The translations under genes and the position numbers were made by a program. The notes below the pieces were generated by a model. The model did not search any database, was not told where the DNA came from, and saw only the letters and a list, made by a program, of their open reading frames with translations. A DNA stretch of 64,000 nt, taken from assembly GCF_900091415.1 (NCBI RefSeq), contig NZ_FMHU01000001.1, positions 992,001 through 1,056,000 of the forward strand. Reading direction: 5' to 3'. This DNA comes from Micromonospora inyonensis. Its GTDB lineage: Bacteria > Actinomycetota > Actinomycetes > Mycobacteriales > Micromonosporaceae. How positions within the stretch are numbered: the stretch's first letter is position 1; each line of letters opens with the position of its first letter. This document shows, piece by piece, positions 1 to 6,522 of this stretch.

Positions 1-1
1 A

Positions 2-736
2 CTGCGCCGCCGGATCGGCTACGTGATCCAGAACGTCGGCCTCTTCCCGCACCAGACCGTACGCGCCAACGTCGGCACCGTGCCCCGGCTACTCGGCTGG
101 TCCAAGGAGCGCAGCCGGCGCCGCACCGACGAGTTGCTGGAGCTGGTCGGGCTCGACCCGGCGCAGTTCGGCCACCGCTACCCGCACGAACTCTCCGGCG
201 GGCAGCGGCAGCGGGTCGGGGTGGCCCGGGCGCTGGCCGCCGACCCGGTGGTGCTGCTCATGGACGAGCCGTTCTCCGCCGTGGACCCGATCGTGCGGAC
301 TCGGTTGCAGGAGGAGTTCCTCCGGTTGCAGGCCGAGGTGCGCAAGACCATCGTGCTGGTCACCCACGACCTGGACGAGGCCGTCCGGCTCGGCGACCGG
401 ATCGCGGTGCTCTCCGAGGGCGGCCGGCTGGAGCAGTACGACACTCCGGCAGCGGTGCTCGGCGGGCCGGCGTCGGACTTCGTCCGTGACTTCGTCGGGG
501 CCGACCGGGGCATCCGCCGGCTGGCGGTCACCCCGGTCACCCACGGCACGCTACGCCCGCTGGCGGGCGAGGACGGCGCGGACCTGCCCCGGGTCCGGTT
601 GGGCGGCTCGGCGTACGACGCGCTGGCCGTCCTGCTGACCTCGGCCGCCGACCGGGTGGTCGTGGTCGGCGACGAGGGGCCGGTCGGCGTGCTGAGCCGT
701 CAGCAGCTGCTCGACCTGGGCGGACCGGAGCACTGA
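2..736 (+). CDS. Osmoprotectant-type ABC transporter ATP-binding protein, 3' part
   Basis: This is the C-terminal part of an ABC ATPase. The frame is open at the left edge, so the start and the Walker A motif lie outside the window. Visible motifs in order are the Q-loop (VIQNVGLFPHQTV), the signature LSGGQRQR, Walker B with its glutamate (VVLLMDEPF) and the H-loop (LVTHDLDEA). The last ~60 residues look like a CBS-type half module (DRVVVVGDEGPVGVLS). The Q-loop wording and the CBS tail are typical of OpuCA/ProV ATPases, which energise glycine betaine, choline or proline uptake at the inner membrane. The permease and binding-protein genes must lie upstream. Substrate is inferred from the family only. 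Confidence 0.85.
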   Translation: MRRRIGYVIQNVGLFPHQTVRANVGTVPRLLGWSKERSRRRTDELLELVGLDPAQFGHRYPHELSGGQRQRVGVARALAADPVVLLMDEPFSAVDPIVRTRLQEEFLRLQAEVRKTIVLVTHDLDEAVRLGDRIAVLSEGGRLEQYDTPAAVLGGPASDFVRDFVGADRGIRRLAVTPVTHGTLRPLAGEDGADLPRVRLGGSAYDALAVLLTSAADRVVVVGDEGPVGVLSRQQLLDLGGPEH

Positions 737-761
737 CCGGCCGCCCGGCCGTCGGGACCGC

Positions 762-836
762 GGTCAGGCCCGGCCGCAGGCACCGTGGTCAGGCCCGGCC
801 GCCGGGAACGTGGTCAGGCCCGGCCGCCGAGGCTGG
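762..836. repeat. Three tandem 25-bp repeats at a gene 3' end
   Basis: The 16-base sequence GGTCAGGCCCGGCCGC starts at 762, 787 and 812, a strict 25-bp period. The third copy contains the stop codon and last codons of the minus-strand gene ending at 814. The two outer copies lie just beyond it, so the gene end appears to have been locally duplicated. Confidence 0.8.
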
Positions 837-1314
837 CGACGCCGACGATCCAGCCGGCGAAGAAGCCGTACGCAGCCCCCGTGCCGGCGGCCTGCACCGC
901 CGTGAACAGCGACGAGTCGGCCCCGAACAGGGAACTGAACAGTGCCGCGAAGCCGGCCGCGAAGACGTACGCGCCCCAGCCGGAGAAAAGCTGACTGACC
1001 AGTCCCGCCGCCGGCGCGGTCTGTGGTCCCGGCAGCAGGTAGAGCAGGGTAGCGGCCAGCACGACCAGCAGCAGCGCCCGCAGCCCGTCGGTGAAGAGCG
1101 TCTCCACCGGACGGTCCGAGTCGAATCGCCAGCTCGGCCAGGCGAGCAGGCGCAGGAACCAGCCGGAGGCCGAGTTCGGATCCGTGTTCTCCCCGGCCCA
1201 CCGTCCGAAGGCGGGACTGCCGCAGACGGCGACGAGGACGAGCGCGGCGAGGGTGCCGGTGCCCGTCGCGGTGCTCCGGCGACGGTCGAGGCCGGATCGG
1301 CTGGTCAACGACAT
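814..1314 (-). CDS. Small multi-pass membrane protein, function unknown
   Basis: A 166-residue protein starting at the ATG at 1314; the reading frame is open further upstream but that part looks non-coding. A first hydrophobic segment (TLAALVLVAVCGSPAF) is followed by three or four more: the run beginning LRALLLVVLAATLLYLL, the SGWGAYVFAAGFAALFSSLF region, and AAYGFFAGWIVGVASL at the end. No catalytic motif is visible and I do not recognise the family. It is the last of three minus-strand genes (1738-2955, 1386-1691, this one). Its 3' end is tandemly duplicated. Confidence 0.6.
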   Translation of the reverse strand: MSLTSRSGLDRRRSTATGTGTLAALVLVAVCGSPAFGRWAGENTDPNSASGWFLRLLAWPSWRFDSDRPVETLFTDGLRALLLVVLAATLLYLLPGPQTAPAAGLVSQLFSGWGAYVFAAGFAALFSSLFGADSSLFTAVQAAGTGAAYGFFAGWIVGVASLGGRA

Positions 1315-1385
1315 GCCGCGACCAGTTCCCGGTCGACCGGGAAAGGCAAACCTGAGGGCAGGTCGCTTCACCGGGCGGGGTGGGC

Positions 1386-1691
1386 TCAGTGCTTCATCAG
1401 GTAGTCGATGAAGGCGGCCCGCAGCAGCGGCGCGGACTCCTCGTAACCGTGGCCGGTCAGCTCCCGCCACAGCGCCGCCGCCTCCTCGATCGTCGGCCCG
1501 ACCGAGTTGGGCGCGCCGTCGAGCACCGCCGCCTCGTCCGCATCGGGCAGGTGCCGCAGGACGGACCAGAAGAAGGCGACGTCCCGGCGCTCCCTGGCCC
1601 GGGCGAACGCCTGCTCACGCAGTTCCTCGGTGGAGAGCGCGTCCAACTCGGCGAAGGAACGGCCCGCAGCCGGCGACGATGATTCGGTCAT
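1386..1691 (-). CDS. Conserved-looking small soluble protein, unknown
   Basis: A 101-residue acidic, helix-rich protein starting at ATG 1691 (MTESSSPAAGRSF). No signal peptide or membrane segment is seen. The middle reads DVAFFWSVLRHLPDADEAAVLDG and the end YEESAPLLRAAFIDYLMKH, which suggests a small helical fold. Codon use has strong third-position GC, like its neighbours, which supports coding. It lies 71 bp upstream of the membrane gene at 814-1314 and may be co-transcribed with it. No function can be assigned. Confidence 0.6.
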   Translation of the reverse strand: MTESSSPAAGRSFAELDALSTEELREQAFARARERRDVAFFWSVLRHLPDADEAAVLDGAPNSVGPTIEEAAALWRELTGHGYEESAPLLRAAFIDYLMKH

Positions 1692-1737
1692 GCGGCGAGC
1701 CTAACCGGCGAGATCAGCACCGGCGCATCGAGTCGGG

Positions 1738-2955
1738 TCACCGACGGTCACCGCGCCACCGGTCCCGCCCGCCGTCCCAGCGCCCCCACGGGTCGACCGG
1801 ATCGTCGGTGGAGCGGGCCGGCAGTACTGGAGGCCAGGCACTGCCGTACGTACCCGTGCCCGGGCCCGGCAGGGTCCAGCCCGAACTGGTCGTGGGGTCC
1901 CCGCCCGGGCCGGGTTCGACCCCCTCCTCGGTCACCGCCCGTGTTCGCCCGTACGTCTCGACCATTCGGGTGACGACCAGGCCGACCGCGAGCGCCGGCC
2001 CGGCCACGGCCCAGCGGCTGATCTCGTGGCCGACCGCGTCGACGTACGCGAAGAAGAGACCCGCCAGGACGACGACCAGCATCGTTCCGCTCACCCCGCC
2101 GCGCCGGCCGAACGCGCTCGTCCCGCCGAGCAGGGCCATGCCGACGCCGAGTGCCGTCCAGTCCAGACCGGGTTCGGGTACGACCCGGTCGGCGCCGTTC
2201 GCGGCGAGCAGCACACCGGCCAGCATCGCCAGCACCGTGGACCCGACCAGCGCGCCACCGGTGACCAGGGCGGCGACCACTCCCCGTCGCCGCGCCGGAT
2301 CCTCGACCGGCCGGAATCGGCCCACCAGCCCGCGCACCGACCGGATCGCGCCGAACAGGCCACCGAGGACGGCGACCGCCAGGAAGCCGGCGAAGAGTTG
2401 GAAGGCACTGTGCCGGGGGTCGTAGTGGGCCTGGACCAGCACCGGAACCTGCCGGCGCTCGATGTACACCACCAGCCCGGCCGCGGCGGCCAGGCTGGCC
2501 GCCCAGGCGGGCACGTGCAGCAGCGCCACGAACATCGCCAGGACCAGCCCGCCGAGGGCGGCGGTCACCACGGCCGGCACGACCGCCTCGGTCAACCCCC
2601 GGTCGCCCTGCTCGGCGAAGTGCAGGGCAGCGGCCACCGCGGCCGGACCGATCGCCAGGTTCGGGGCGGCGGTGCGCAGGCTCAGCCCGGCCGCGAGCGC
2701 GATCAGGCCGAGCCCGACCACGCCGACGAGGAGTTCGCGGAGTCCCTCGCCGCGCAGGGCCTGCGGATCCTGGAGCCAGAGCAGCAGGCCGAGGACGCCC
2801 ACCGCGCCTGCGAGGACGACCTCCCAGGCCACGTGCACGGCGATCCGGTCGGGGCCGGGCTCGGCCGCGCACGGCGGTTCGGGGACGACGGTTGTGGCCG
2901 GCCCGGACCGGTCCCGATCGACGGACTCACCCCGGCCCGGTTCGTCGTACCCCAT
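1738..2955 (-). CDS. Polytopic membrane protein, possibly transporter-permease-like
   Basis: A 405-residue protein. I chose ATG 2955 because GGGAGG lies about nine bases upstream; the frame extends to 3204 but that part reads as non-coding. Residues ~1-35 are hydrophilic (MGYDEPGRGES...). About nine or ten hydrophobic segments follow, with short loops such as ERRQVPVLVQAHYDPRHSA, then a Gly/Pro-rich cytoplasmic tail of ~65 residues. Architecture and glycine-rich helices recall sugar ABC permeases or other polytopic carriers, but no diagnostic motif is present, so the role is open. Confidence 0.6.
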   Translation of the reverse strand: MGYDEPGRGESVDRDRSGPATTVVPEPPCAAEPGPDRIAVHVAWEVVLAGAVGVLGLLLWLQDPQALRGEGLRELLVGVVGLGLIALAAGLSLRTAAPNLAIGPAAVAAALHFAEQGDRGLTEAVVPAVVTAALGGLVLAMFVALLHVPAWAASLAAAAGLVVYIERRQVPVLVQAHYDPRHSAFQLFAGFLAVAVLGGLFGAIRSVRGLVGRFRPVEDPARRRGVVAALVTGGALVGSTVLAMLAGVLLAANGADRVVPEPGLDWTALGVGMALLGGTSAFGRRGGVSGTMLVVVLAGLFFAYVDAVGHEISRWAVAGPALAVGLVVTRMVETYGRTRAVTEEGVEPGPGGDPTTSSGWTLPGPGTGTYGSAWPPVLPARSTDDPVDPWGRWDGGRDRWRGDRR

Positions 2956-3085
2956 TGACGCACGCCTCCCACGGTGGCCGACCGGCCCGGCCGCAGGGCG
3001 TACCGGAACGCGTGGACCGGCGTCGGCCTTGACTATCCGGTCGCAGGCACCGTACCCGCGCCCGGGCGAAGACGTAACCCCGTGA

Positions 3086-3619
3086 TCAATGGATGTGCCG
3101 GTTCTCCCGGTCGTCCGGCTCGCGTTCGTCGTCCGGCCGCTCGGGCACGCGGCAGGAGCGTTCCAGCCAGAGAGCCGCCGCGACCAGCGCCAACGAGGCC
3201 GCAATCCCGGCCAGGGCAGCCGGCCGGTCCTCGGTCGCCGCGCGGGTGTTCTCCACGAAGAGCCAACCGGCCAGTCCGGCGTAGAAGCCGGCGAAGATCG
3301 CGCCGGCCAGCGCGGACGCCTTCGCCAGCACCACGAACCGGGCCACCATGAGCGGGTTGACCGGGTCCCGGCCGGGCCTGCGCTCGATCCGTCCCCTGGT
3401 GTTGACCGCCGCGTAGCCCTCCAGTACGGCGAGCCCGGCCAGGGTGACCACCGGCAGCCAGGGAAGCTCCGGCAGGGAGCCGTAGAAGAAGCTGATCAGC
3501 AGCCAGGCCAGCGCGGCAGCGGCGAGCCCGGCCACCAGCAGGGTGGCGGGTCGGGTCGGGCCCATCCGGTCCCGGTCGGGGGCCGGCCCGCGCGGGGGTG
3601 GGGACTGTGGCACGGTCAT
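3086..3619 (-). CDS. DUF3180 family membrane protein
   Basis: A 177-residue protein with four hydrophobic segments (ATLLVAGLAAAALAWLLISF, LPWLPVVTLAGLAVLEGYAA, ASALAGAIFAGFYAGLAGWL, ALAGIAASLALVAAALWLE). A conserved-looking loop NTRGRIERRPGRDPVNPL lies between the second and third. The tail is charged and ends in RHIH. Length, topology and position right after folK match DUF3180, a family regularly found downstream of folK in actinobacteria. The start is ATG 3619, 19 bp after the folK stop, so it is probably the last gene of the folate operon. Biochemical function is unknown. Confidence 0.85.
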   Translation of the reverse strand: MTVPQSPPPRGPAPDRDRMGPTRPATLLVAGLAAAALAWLLISFFYGSLPELPWLPVVTLAGLAVLEGYAAVNTRGRIERRPGRDPVNPLMVARFVVLAKASALAGAIFAGFYAGLAGWLFVENTRAATEDRPAALAGIAASLALVAAALWLERSCRVPERPDDEREPDDRENRHIH

Positions 3620-3638
3620 GCCGCCCGGCTCCGCTGGG

Positions 3639-4166
3639 TCATGCCGTCGACTCTAACGTCAGTTCCGGTCGGGCACGCAGTTCCAGGGCGTCCCCGGCGA
3701 CCGGCTCGGCGGTGAGCAGGTCGGTGAGCCAGCCGTGCCCCGGCAGCCGCCCGTAGGGCTGGATGTCGATCCACGGGCGCAGCACGAACGCGCGCAGGTG
3801 GGCGCGGGGGTGGGGCAGGGTCAGCTCGGGGTCGTCGCTGAGCACCGGCTCGCCCGCGTCGTCCCAGACGGCGACCACGTCCACGTCCAGCGTGCGGGGC
3901 CCGAACCGGCGCTGCGGGTCACGACGGCGCCCGGCCGCCCGCTCGGCGTCCCGGGCCCGGTCCAGCCAGTCGCGGGCGGAGGCGGTCGGGGCCTCCGCCA
4001 GCAGCACCGCGTTCAGGTACGCCGGCTGGTCGGTGTCGCCCCAGGGCGGGGTCTCGTAGACCCCGGAGACCACCCGGACCGCCTCGCCGAGGTGGGCCAC
4101 CGCGGCCCGCAGGTGGGCCAGCCGGTCGCCGAGGTTGCTGCCCAGGGAGAGCACGGCCCGGGTCAC
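3639..4166 (-). CDS. folK: 2-amino-4-hydroxy-6-hydroxymethyldihydropteridine pyrophosphokinase (HPPK)
   Basis: Transfers pyrophosphate from ATP to 6-hydroxymethyl-7,8-dihydropterin, giving the substrate of FolP. The 175-residue protein opens with LSLGSNLGDR, the family N-terminus, followed by the pterin-site region ETPPWGDTDQPAYLNAV. The nucleotide and metal region reads RRFGPRTLDVDVV and carries the two Mg-binding aspartates; LPHPRAHLRAFVLRPW follows. The start is GTG 4166, which overlaps the folB stop in a 4-base GTGA, implying translational coupling. It lies in the order folP-folB-folK. Confidence 0.95.
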   Translation of the reverse strand: MTRAVLSLGSNLGDRLAHLRAAVAHLGEAVRVVSGVYETPPWGDTDQPAYLNAVLLAEAPTASARDWLDRARDAERAAGRRRDPQRRFGPRTLDVDVVAVWDDAGEPVLSDDPELTLPHPRAHLRAFVLRPWIDIQPYGRLPGHGWLTDLLTAEPVAGDALELRARPELTLESTA

Positions 4167-4528
4167 CGGGGACGCACCCGGGTCATGGTCACCGCCACGT
4201 CGGTGAAGGTGTGCGGCACCGGCGCCTCGGGCTTGTGCACGGTCACCGTGGCGGCGGTGACCCGGGGGTCGGCCAGGCAGACGTCGAGCAGCCGGGCGGC
4301 GAGGGTCTCGATCAGGTTGACCGGCTCGCCGGTGACCACGGCGACCAGCCGACCGGCCAGTTCGCCGTAGTGGACGGTGTCGGTCACCGCGTCGGAGCGG
4401 GCCGCCGGGGCGAGGTCGAGTTCGAGGACGGCGTCGACCACGAACTCCTGCCCCTGCTCCCGCTCGAAGTCGTAGACGCCGTGCCGGCCCCGGGCCCGCA
4501 GCCCGGCCAGCGTGATCCGGTCGCTCAT
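4163..4528 (-). CDS. folB: Dihydroneopterin aldolase
   Basis: Cleaves 7,8-dihydroneopterin to 6-hydroxymethyl-dihydropterin and glycolaldehyde. The 121-residue protein starts at ATG 4528 (MSDRITLAGLRARGRHGVYD); the G-x-HGV segment is the family N-terminal signature. VHYGELAGRLV and the pterin-binding glutamate region NLIETLAARLLD follow, then the conserved basic HKPEAP. Length is normal for the octameric FolB family. It overlaps folP by ATGA (4525-4528) and folK by GTGA (4163-4166), so the three genes form a coupled operon. Confidence 0.95.
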   Translation of the reverse strand: MSDRITLAGLRARGRHGVYDFEREQGQEFVVDAVLELDLAPAARSDAVTDTVHYGELAGRLVAVVTGEPVNLIETLAARLLDVCLADPRVTAATVTVHKPEAPVPHTFTDVAVTMTRVRPR

Positions 4529-5427
4529 GCCGCTCCCTCTCCCCCGCGCTCCGGAGCGCTCGTGCCGTCCGACCCGCGCCCCACCGGTGGGACCAGTCGG
4601 GGCCGACCGCTGGCCTGCCACACGGCCAGCGCGTCGACCGTGCCGCGTACGTCGTGCACGCGTACCCCCCAAACGCCGGCCGCCACCGCGAGCACGCTGG
4701 TGGCGATGGTCGCCGCCTCCCGGCCGCCGGTCGGCCGGGGTTCGCCGTCCGGCCCGGCGAGCAGCCGACCGAGGTACGACTTCCGGCTCGCGCCGAACAG
4801 CAGTGGGAAACCCAGGCTCAGCAGCTCGGGCAGGCGCGCGGTGAGTTCCCAGTTGTGGGCGGCCGTCTTGGCGAACCCGAGGCCGGGGTCGACGATGATC
4901 CGGTCCGCCGCCACCCCGGCCCGCAGCGCGTCCTCGACCCGTCCGGCCAGTTCGGCCCGGACGTCGGCCACCACGTCGGTGTAGGTGGCCAGGTCGCCCA
5001 TGCCCCGGGAGTGGCCGCGCCAGTGCATCAGCACCCAGGGGCAGCCGGCGTCCCGGACCACGCCTGCCATGTCCGGGTCGGCCAGGCCGCCGGAGACGTC
5101 GTTGACCACGGCGGCACCGGCGGCCAGCACCGCCTCGGCGACCCGGGCCCGGGTGGTGTCGATGCTGACCGGCACCCCGGCGGCGGCGAGTTCCCGGACG
5201 ACCGGCAGCACCCGGGCCGTCTCGGTCGCCGCGTCGACCCGGTCCGCGCCGGGACGGGTCGACTCGCCGCCCACGTCGACCAGGTGCGCGCCGGTGGCGT
5301 GCAGCCGCACGCCGTGCCGGACGGCGGCGTCGACGTCGGCGTACCGGCCGCCGTCGGAGAAGGAGTCGGGCGTGACGTTCAGGACGCCCATCACCACCGG
5401 GCCGTCCGCCCCTACCAGATCGGTCAC
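4525..5427 (-). CDS. folP: Dihydropteroate synthase
   Basis: Condenses hydroxymethyl-dihydropterin pyrophosphate with p-aminobenzoate; this is the sulfonamide target. I use GTG 5427 (300 residues) because family similarity starts within ten residues of it; the open frame continues to 5661 but reads as non-coding. Motifs: VMGVLNVTPDSFSDGGRY (loop 1), DVGGESTRPGA (loop 2), VSIDTTR, VNDVSGG, IIVDPGLGFAK, GASRKSYLG and VRVHDV, all intact. A ~25-residue tail after VRVHDVRGTVDALAVW is low-complexity. In many actinobacteria folE lies directly upstream. Here a ~14.5 kb secretion-type locus, mostly on the opposite strand, intervenes. Confidence 0.95.
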   Translation of the reverse strand: MTDLVGADGPVVMGVLNVTPDSFSDGGRYADVDAAVRHGVRLHATGAHLVDVGGESTRPGADRVDAATETARVLPVVRELAAAGVPVSIDTTRARVAEAVLAAGAAVVNDVSGGLADPDMAGVVRDAGCPWVLMHWRGHSRGMGDLATYTDVVADVRAELAGRVEDALRAGVAADRIIVDPGLGFAKTAAHNWELTARLPELLSLGFPLLFGASRKSYLGRLLAGPDGEPRPTGGREAATIATSVLAVAAGVWGVRVHDVRGTVDALAVWQASGRPRLVPPVGRGSDGTSAPERGGEGAA

Positions 5428-5529
5428 CGCTGCACCGTACCCGCCACGCCGTGAGCCGGGCGCGGGCCGGGCCCGGGCCACACGGCCATGACGAGGGAAT
5501 TGGAACACGTGTACGATCGGTCGACAGGT

Positions 5530-5770
5530 GCGAAGCGGGCATACTCTTCGCCGCTTGTTCCAAAGAGGGGCGGCCCGTACGCTTTGGAATTGCTTCGGCA
5601 CCGAGGCGACCGAAGCCCGGAGGGAGGACCAAAGCGGGGAAATCCGCCCAAAGCCTGCCACTTAGCGTGGTGGAGCACGGACGCAGCGTCAGCGACGACG
5701 CGGCCGGACCACACAGTCCCATCAGGTTCACCCGAGTACCGCAGCGGCTACGCCGGCCGCGCCATGGGGA
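5530..5770 (+). promoter_or_regulatory. Densely structured untranslated leader of the T4SS-like operon
   Basis: This lies in the 351-bp gap between the divergent folP (5427) and the first T4SS-like gene (5779). A series of perfect hairpins can be read on the plus strand: GCGAAG/CTTCGC (5530-5551); TTCCAAAG/CTTTGGAA (5558-5589); GCTTCGG/CCGAAGC (5592-5616); GCGGG-GAAA-TCCGC with a GNRA tetraloop (5634-5647); CCAC/GTGG (5658-5670); GCGTC/GACGC (5686-5701). CCAAAG occurs three times (5560, 5629, 5648) against one CTTTGG (5582), so alternative pairings are possible. Upstream is a palindrome ACACGTGT (5505-5512). I could not match it to a known riboswitch class. Confidence 0.5.
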
Positions 5771-5778
5771 GGTTTCCA

Positions 5779-6093
5779 GTGATCGCCACAGAGCTCGTGG
5801 ACACGGTGTCGACAGCTGTCGCCCCGATGGTCCACGCCCTGGCGTCGACCCCGCTCGCCGAGCCGGCCCCCAAGGGAATCGACACCGACGGTGTCGTCAC
5901 CTTCTTCGCTAGCAAGATCGCGCCCATCCTCCTCGCCGTCCTGGGCGTCATCTTCATCGGCCGGGCCAGTCGGGGCGAGGTCTCGAAGGTGCTGACCAGT
6001 TCGGCCATCGCGATCGTCGGGCTCGCCTTCATCGCCGGCGCCGCCACGCTCTTCTTCGTCGGTGACTACCTGATCGAACTGATCTTCGAATAG
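5779..6093 (+). CDS. Two-helix VirB2/TrbC-like pilin candidate
   Basis: A 104-residue membrane protein. GTG 5779 is preferred over ATG 5764 because GGGGAGG sits six bases before it. After a ~45-residue N-terminal part with a weak hydrophobic stretch there are two strong membrane segments (IAPILLAVLGVIFIGRAS and AIAIVGLAFIAGAATLFFV), joined by a short basic loop. A hairpin of two helices in a ~100-residue protein, first in a cluster with a VirB4 ATPase, fits VirB2/TrbC-type pilins or the small Tcp proteins of Gram-positive T4SSs. No sequence signature proves it. Confidence 0.65.
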   Translation: MIATELVDTVSTAVAPMVHALASTPLAEPAPKGIDTDGVVTFFASKIAPILLAVLGVIFIGRASRGEVSKVLTSSAIAIVGLAFIAGAATLFFVGDYLIELIFE

Positions 6094-6106
6094 GCGCGGG
6101 CACGAG

Positions 6107-6469
6107 ATGCGGCTGCGCACCGACGACGACATCTACCGGGCCCGCCTGGTCTACCTCGGCCCGCCCGGGTACACCCTTCCCGTTCACCTGCCGTACGCAC
6201 AGTACGGCCTGTTCATGCTGCTCGTCCCCCTCTACATGTTCATTCACTGGTTGTTCACGCTGAAGGTCGAGCTCTTCCCGGCCTGGGAGATCGCGCTCGC
6301 CATCGTGACGACCTCTTTCATCTTCCGGCACGTCGATCCGGACCGGCCGGCGCGGATGGTGATCCGCACCGCGCTGACCGACTGGCGGCGCACCCGGGAG
6401 CCGGCGGCCGAACTGCGCGACCCGCGCCTGGTCGGCAGCCGGATCAGGATCCGGGAGGAGCTGGCATGA
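6107..6469 (+). CDS. VirB3/PrgI/TcpE-like small membrane protein
   Basis: A 120-residue protein starting at ATG 6107, 13 bp after the previous stop. Residues 1-30 are hydrophilic (MRLRTDDDIYRARLVYLGPP). Two adjacent membrane segments follow (YGLFMLLVPLYMFIHWLF and EIALAIVTTSFIF), then a basic cytoplasmic tail with FRHVDPDRPARM. In type IV systems the gene before virB4 encodes a two-helix partner (VirB3, PrgI or TcpE). Position, size and topology fit that role; sequence alone does not decide which subfamily. Its stop overlaps the ATG of a mini-ORF. Confidence 0.65.
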   Translation: MRLRTDDDIYRARLVYLGPPGYTLPVHLPYAQYGLFMLLVPLYMFIHWLFTLKVELFPAWEIALAIVTTSFIFRHVDPDRPARMVIRTALTDWRRTREPAAELRDPRLVGSRIRIREELA

Positions 6470-6522
6470 CCGGGCGTACGCCGAACAGACGGTCGAGTGA
6501 TCCGGGTGAGGCGATCGAATGA
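6466..6522 (+). CDS. Candidate 18-codon coupling mini-ORF
   Basis: ATG 6466 opens an 18-residue frame (MTGRTPNRRSSDPGEAIE) that overlaps the upstream stop as ATGA and ends in a TGA overlapping the VirB4 ATG at 6519, again as ATGA. A strong GGGAGGAG lies six bases before ATG 6466. The VirB4 start has its own weaker GGTGAGG. The peptide is too short to have an assignable function. Its likely role is to carry ribosomes across the 50-base gap, but translation is not proven. Confidence 0.45.
   Translation: MTGRTPNRRSSDPGEAIE

Noticed and set aside
5500..5778. c-di-AMP (ydaO) or c-di-GMP-I riboswitch
   Set aside because: The leader has CAAAGCC and a GAAA tetraloop reminiscent of c-di-GMP-I, but the order of conserved segments does not fit, and the conserved 3' block of ydaO is absent. 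Left as an unassigned structured leader.
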